Shown here piece by piece: positions 41,041 through 45,534 of a stretch of 45,534 bases of DNA. The stretch is from assembly GCF_000003605.2 (NCBI RefSeq), contig NW_003135845.1:21336-66869 (forward strand), read 5' to 3'. Both the position numbers and the translations under genes were made by a program. The notes below the pieces were generated by a model, which saw nothing but the letters and a program-made list of their open reading frames with translations, searched no databases and was not told where the DNA came from. Each line of letters opens with the position of its first letter. The stretch's first letter is position 1. This DNA is from Saccoglossus kowalevskii. Taxonomy: Eukaryota > Hemichordata > Enteropneusta > Harrimaniidae.

Positions 41041-41764
41041 CACACCAAAATAACCCTAAAGCTTAAGCTCTGAAAAATGTTCAGAGAGCATACGATTTAG
41101 TTGATCTCCGGAGAGTCATGCATTTTGATGAGTGGCAATTTACATGGCAGCAACACTAGCAGGCTAGACTATCTCTGACCGGACATTCAGAGCAAAGCAT
41201 CTAAGACAATTATTAGCTTTGGATATAGAAGTGACCATTCTCTGTTGTCATTGGAATATGACTTTGTGCACTTTAATAGAGATAGGGTTTTTTTGAAACT
41301 AAATATGTCTTTTCTTGAGGAGGGTAATTATGTAGACATAGTAAATAAATATACTGGTATTCCCTGCATTGTAATGTAGTGTTAATGACATTTCAGACAG
41401 GGTTACAAACATTGAGGACTTAGATTCTGATGAAATACCAAATTGAGTATGATTTATTATGGGAAATGATTAAGATAAAGATCCTTTCTAAGTCTATTTC
41501 TCATGCAGCTTTTAAAAAAAATGAACAGGGATTGCAGGGAGAGGGAACTGGAGAAGGAAATAAACACATTACCCGATCATATGAACACATTTACTAGTAC
41601 TGAAATAAATGCAGAGAGAGAGAGAGATATTCTAGTGAGGGAGCTGAAAAATATTAGAGCATATAACATTAAAGGGACTATTAGTATTAATGGCCAGGAA
41701 TTCGTAATAGGTCAATATGCGGATGATACTCTATTTTTAGCTCCACTGTCATCAAAGATGGGTT
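41041..41764 (+). pseudogene. Non-LTR retrotransposon fragment (endonuclease end and RT YADD box)
   Basis: Around 41165 the frame reads RLDYL and then, shifted, FGYRSDHSLLSLEYDFVHFN and FLKLNMSFLEEG. This is the SDH region and tail of an AP-like endonuclease. After a gap the frame 41503-41764 has acidic/basic helix sequence, then KGTISINGQEFVIGQYADDT, the RT catalytic YADD box. Most of the RT palm between them is deleted. Dead copy. Confidence 0.82.
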
Positions 41765-42170
41765 GACTCGTAGGTTGACTGGACCTGTCGTCGTCTGTCT
41801 GTTATCTGTCGTCCGTCAACTTTTATTCAAGCGACTTCTTCTCCCAAACCGGAAGCTAGATCACCTTACTATTTAAAGCACAGCTACCTAGGATGGTCCT
41901 CTGTTAGATTTGTTCATTTCATGACATCACATCCAAATCTTTATTTTTAGGGAATATTTTTGTCATTTTTGGTAAGAAAATATACCATATGTAAGTGACT
42001 ATTTTGTTTCGACTTCTTTTCCAAAACCACCTGCCAGATTTGCTTTGAGATTCATAATGTAGACACATGGACGGGCCCTCTTTCAAATGTGTTCATTTAG
42101 TGAAGATATCGCTAATTCTGTGAAAGTTTTTTTTTATTTTTTCCCACTTTCCCATACATTATATATGGTC
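41765..42170 (+). repeat. Repeat family F, two degenerate units of about 185 bp
   Basis: ctgtcgtcgtctgtctgttatctgtcgtccgtc is followed by cgacttcttctcccaaaccggaagctagatcacc... and gacttcttttccaaaaccacctgccagatttgc.... Each has a later tcctctgttagatttgttcatttc or ccctctttcaaatgtgttcattta block. A related copy lies at 9590-9830. Same design as families A and B: gtccgtc-rich start, then degenerate units. Confidence 0.65.
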
Positions 42171-43085
42171 TGTAATAATAATAATAATAATAACGTTATT
42201 GCCTCCGTGTAAAAAGATTTACATAGGATAAGTAGAGCAAAAAGGAGTTTTAAAATAATAACAAGATATATGTAAAAATATTATAAAAAAACAAAAACAA
42301 AAGAGTATTTAAATGTTAAATAAATCGTTGTGCTGTGTAAATATAATTGGCAAGTTCTATAATTATGCCAGAATCTTTGCTTGAGAGTATATATGTGAAC
42401 TGTATTTTTATTTTTGGATGAAAGTAGTGTCATAATTTTTTTAGATGAAGTTGCCCCTGTATGTGTTATATTTTGGGCAATTCAATAGAAAATGTTCTTC
42501 ATTGTATTGTATAGTATTGTGTTGTTCTAGGTATGCGTGTTTTGTTCCTTTATATGCAACCAGTAATTAATAGCTTGAACTTTTGCACTGAGCAGTAGTG
42601 GATAATGACCCACCTCTGATCTTGATGCTAAGTTACAGGATTTTTACAGAATTTAATATTGTTTTTTTTTTCAATTGATGTTTTGTCCCATTTAATATTG
42701 TCCTGAATGTTCTGCAAGTCTAGGGCCCATAATTCTGAGCCATAAAGCAAAATTGGTTTTACGTAAATGGTAAATAGTTTCATTTTTAGTTTTAGTTTTA
42801 TGTCTAGATTTCATAAAAGTACTTTCATAAAAGTTCATGATGTAAATTGATTTTCCAGCTTTACCTACTAAATTTGACATGGCATCAGCAAAACTCCCAT
42901 TTGATTTTATTGTGATCCCTAGATAACTGTAACTGTTTGTTGTTTGAATGTTATAATTTCCAAAACTGAATTGGTATTTTTTTCTCAATGTTGATCAACC
43001 AAAGATAACAACTTCAGTTTTTGAAAGGTTCACACTCAATTTCCACTTATTGCAATACTCATTTAGTGTTTTTAATAATAATATA
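42171..43085 (-). pseudogene. Non-LTR retrotransposon 3' part (RT thumb to zinc motif)
   Basis: Minus strand from 43085: EYCNKWKLSVNLSKTEVVIF, then YQFSFGNYNIQTTNSYSYLG and ADAMSNLVGKAGKSIY (RT thumb). A broken stretch follows, then EEHFLLNCPKYNTYRGNF (the H...C half of the C-terminal zinc motif) and SKDSGIIIELANYIYTAQRF near the end. The 3' end carries TTA repeats ((taa)n at 42174-42193 on the plus strand), usual for CR1-like elements. Frameshifted. Confidence 0.82.
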
Positions 43086-44079
43086 AAAGTGTATTGTTGA
43101 GTTCTGAACAACCAGGGCCAATGGTTTTCAAAAATTTCAGATCAAGGTCATTTCAATGTTTATATGTTTTGTTGCTATTAGACAACTGTACCATAAGACA
43201 TTGTGTACTGAAATACCTGGGCCAATGTTTTCCATGGTATTTTTCAGTACACATTGTGCTAGATTCTTAACTACATGGGCGAATGTTTTTTAAAAAATGT
43301 TGAATTTCAGGTCAAGGTCATTTTAATGTTTATATGGTTGCTGGTATTAGACAACTATGTGGAAGTTGAGTTCAAGCCCCCCCCCCCTATCTTCAGGGTT
43401 GGATCAAGGTCACATACAACAATTGATACAAGATTGAGATTGTTTGGCTATATATATGGGGGTTTGTTGATACAGCACTATGTAACTGGTGCAGTTCGGA
43501 TATTGATGGCACGGAACATTATTTCTGGTTTTGTGAATATGCACAAAACCTGTGGGCAGAAATTAATATTTTAATACAAAGTCAGATTTGCCATGGATTT
43601 AGATTATCTATGAAAATGGCAATATTAGGAATTTTGGAAGACATTGTAAATGCCACATGTATTAATCAGATCTTATTATGTACATGCTACTATATATACC
43701 AATGTAAGCAAAAAAACAAATTTCCGTTCTTTTCTGCTTTTTATTGGTATCTTATATTTTAATAAAAATGGGGTAAATTGGCAGAGCTTATGGAGTAATA
43801 ACTGGAAAGAGTAACTCTAGTAGCATATCTGAACTGCACACTATTGTATGTTTTTGTTCCACAAGTTTAATTGCAAGTCATTCTAAGCCATTGATGTTGT
43901 ATTTAAATGTAATACTTCTAAAAACAGTGTAGTGTATGTTTAATAAGAGTACATTATTGTATTATTATCATCTTTGGTACTTTCATTTTTTCTGTACAGT
44001 ATTTTATTTTGTTGTGTTATATATGTATTTGTAATGGGAAATCAAACAGGTGAATTATAAAAAAAAAAAATTTGGTCCA
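43086..44079. other. Intergenic sequence with a short tandem duplication
   Basis: ccagggccaatggttttcaaaaatttcagatcaaggtcatttcaatgtttatatg (about 43112) recurs in part near 43219 (cctgggccaatgttttcc) and near 43284 (gcgaatgttttttaaaaaatgttgaatttcaggtcaaggtcattttaatgtttatatg). This makes a degenerate ~180-base repeat over 43090-43400. The 99-codon frame at 43275-43574 is a by-product. Nothing else recognised. Confidence 0.5.
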
Positions 44080-44480
44080 CAGAATAAATAAAACAGGATG
44101 CAAAAACTATAAAATAGACGGAGTATGCAAGTTTTGTAATGATGGAAAGGGAGATATTTATCACTTTCTAATTCTTCACAAATCAACATACCACTTGAGA
44201 AGTAAATTAATTAACCAACTATTGTAGATAGATTTTTCTCAGGTGGAATTCATTTTAAATTTGATATTTTTTCTTCAGTAAGGCTTTATGCGCAGTAACT
44301 AAGGATTGGGATACAATACATCAAAAGAAATCTGTAACTTTTTTTCTTTGGAAATTCAGAAACTAGAAACTGAATGATTTACATACCTGAGTGCTTTAAT
44401 AGTTATTCTGTTAACTTGAATGTTTTATTTTAAGCCGCTACAAAGGCTAATAAAATATTAATTGCCCTCCGAGGATCCTG
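44080..44480 (+). pseudogene. Non-LTR retrotransposon 3' fragment
   Basis: Plus strand: RINKTGCKNYKIDGVCKFCN followed by DGKGDIYHFLILHKSTYHLR, the CxxC...H motif region with the last Cys replaced by His. Stops follow. gctaataaaatattaattgccctccgagg at 44446-44476 resembles the 3' ends of the other non-LTR copies (5740, 42195). Confidence 0.7.
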
Positions 44481-44935
44481 TTTATAGCTATTTGGTGGAC
44501 AAATTCTTCATACAGCCTTCAACGTTTTGAAAAATCCACATGAAGATTCTACATAATTAACACACCAAGCCGAATCTTGTTGATAATAACTTTGAATTGA
44601 AAGAAATAAAATGTTACCTGAAACACACCATTTTATATTTAATGTCTCTATATTTTTAACTACATACCATATTATTCTTTTACAACAAATTTTTAAAAAC
44701 CTATTCAAATAATACCATTGTATCTCAATGAACTTCTGTATTAGCTACTCGGACATCTGATGCACAATAAAATGCTAGAATAATACAAAATTACTTGGTG
44801 GTTTGGAGAGCCTATCATCAACACCAACTGCCTATAGCAGGTCAATTTCATTAAGTAAAATATACTCTTGGTGATAACTATACACAGGTAACTGTATAAA
44901 CATATGGTTTAGTGGTTGTGTATAAAGATAAAATA
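44481..44935. other. Intergenic sequence, nothing recognised
   Basis: AT-rich. The last 12 bases, AAAGATAAAATA at 44924-44935, form the left target-site duplication of the SINE. Confidence 0.5.
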
Positions 44936-45378
44936 AAACCCGGTCACTGGTAGCATAGTGGTTGTCGCATCAGACTCATGATCGGTAGACCCGAGTTCAA
45001 ATCCTACCTTAGACTGAACATCAAAGGGTCGACCCCTACCCTGGGTGAGTGTGCCACAGACTCAATGGGAAGGCCAATTCCACTGGCCGAGATTCATTCA
45101 CTAACGAATGCGACTTTGGGGGAACCTTGGTTAAGGTCCGCAGGTGCTTGTGTTCGACCGGGCCTGGTTGACGCCAGGATAGCGCATTAAAAAATTGCCA
45201 TTTGATAGGAAGATGGCCACACAACCCTGTCATGTAGTCCCAAACAGGAAATGACTTCTGTGGCAAAATGCACTATGTGTCAGCACTAGCACTTGCAATT
45301 TGCACTTACAAAAAAAAAAAAAAGTCAGGAGAGACAACAGTGACATTCAATGTCCGGAACTGTCGCCTGGCACAAAAA
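44936..45378 (+). mobile_element. tRNA-derived SINE with 12-bp target-site duplication
   Basis: The head (about 44941-45015) is tRNA-like. It has A box TAGCATAGTGG (44951-44961), a would-be anticodon loop around CTCATGA giving CAT (Met-like), and B box GAGTTCAAATCC (44993-45004). A roughly 300-base body follows (ccctgggtgagtgtgcc, then ggttgacgccaggatagcgc) and A-rich tracts at 45310-45323 and 45374-45380. AAAGATAAAATA occurs at both 44924-44935 and 45379-45390, a 12-bp target-site duplication. Transcription would be by RNA polymerase III from the internal boxes. Confidence 0.88.
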
Positions 45379-45390
45379 AAAGATAAAATA

Positions 45391-45534
45391 CAGTGTAATC
45401 GTTGAATATGTCGAATTCACATTCCCTAATAAGGTAGGATACAAATACCCCAGTACGATGCCACAACAATATGGTATGCTGTAACTTAGGCAGATACAGT
45501 AACCGATGTATGATAATAGCAAGCATTTTATGTA
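45391..45534. other. Window end, nothing recognised
   Basis: Unremarkable AT-rich sequence after the SINE duplication. Confidence 0.5.

Noticed and set aside
44941-45015. A functional tRNA gene (Met, CAT)
   Set aside because: A and B boxes are present, but the acceptor stem does not pair. The sequence continues into a long body with a tail and target-site duplication: a SINE.

Overview
The window is AT-rich nuclear DNA from an animal, most likely a marine invertebrate. It carries one split gene with GT-AG introns, no operon-like packing, and a dense load of eukaryotic transposons: LTR, BEL/Pao-like, Penelope-like, non-LTR, SINE, MITE and foldback. RIG-I-like receptors occur in vertebrates and in many lophotrochozoans, cnidarians and invertebrate deuterostomes. 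I cannot name the species from sequence alone.

The only convincing cellular gene runs left to right from 2304 to 40480. It is a RIG-I-like receptor (RLR), more like MDA5/IFIH1 or LGP2 than RIG-I. I could assemble 11 coding exons with consistent phases. They give 785 C-terminal residues: an acidic linker, Hel1, Hel2i, Hel2, pincer and the zinc-binding C-terminal RNA-binding domain. Motifs I, II, III, V and VI and four zinc cysteines are intact, so the gene looks functional. The N-terminus (start codon, any CARD or other death-fold domain, promoter) is not visible and probably lies upstream of the window.

The introns are a transposon graveyard. Intron 2 holds a 4.1-kb foldback element with about 400-bp inverted arms and a nested non-LTR fragment. 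Intron 4 holds a 26-bp minisatellite in which nearly every unit carries a 5' splice-site-like sequence. Intron 6 (14.6 kb) holds Penelope-like, BEL/Pao-like, non-LTR and tandem-unit repeats plus a cluster of nested hairpins. Intron 9 begins inside a second minisatellite (57-bp unit) that was seeded by the exon 9/intron 9 boundary, so it multiplies the real splice donor in frame. A minus-strand Ty3/Gypsy retrotransposon, itself carrying a GC-rich eroded segment, later split that array.

Downstream of the gene (40.5-45.5 kb) are non-LTR fragments on both strands and a tRNA-derived SINE with a clean 12-bp target-site duplication. The most interesting signal is the pair of independent, splice-donor-bearing minisatellites in one innate immune sensor gene. 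The exon-derived one could add 18-19-residue Cys/Asp-rich modules to the Hel2 domain by alternative donor choice.
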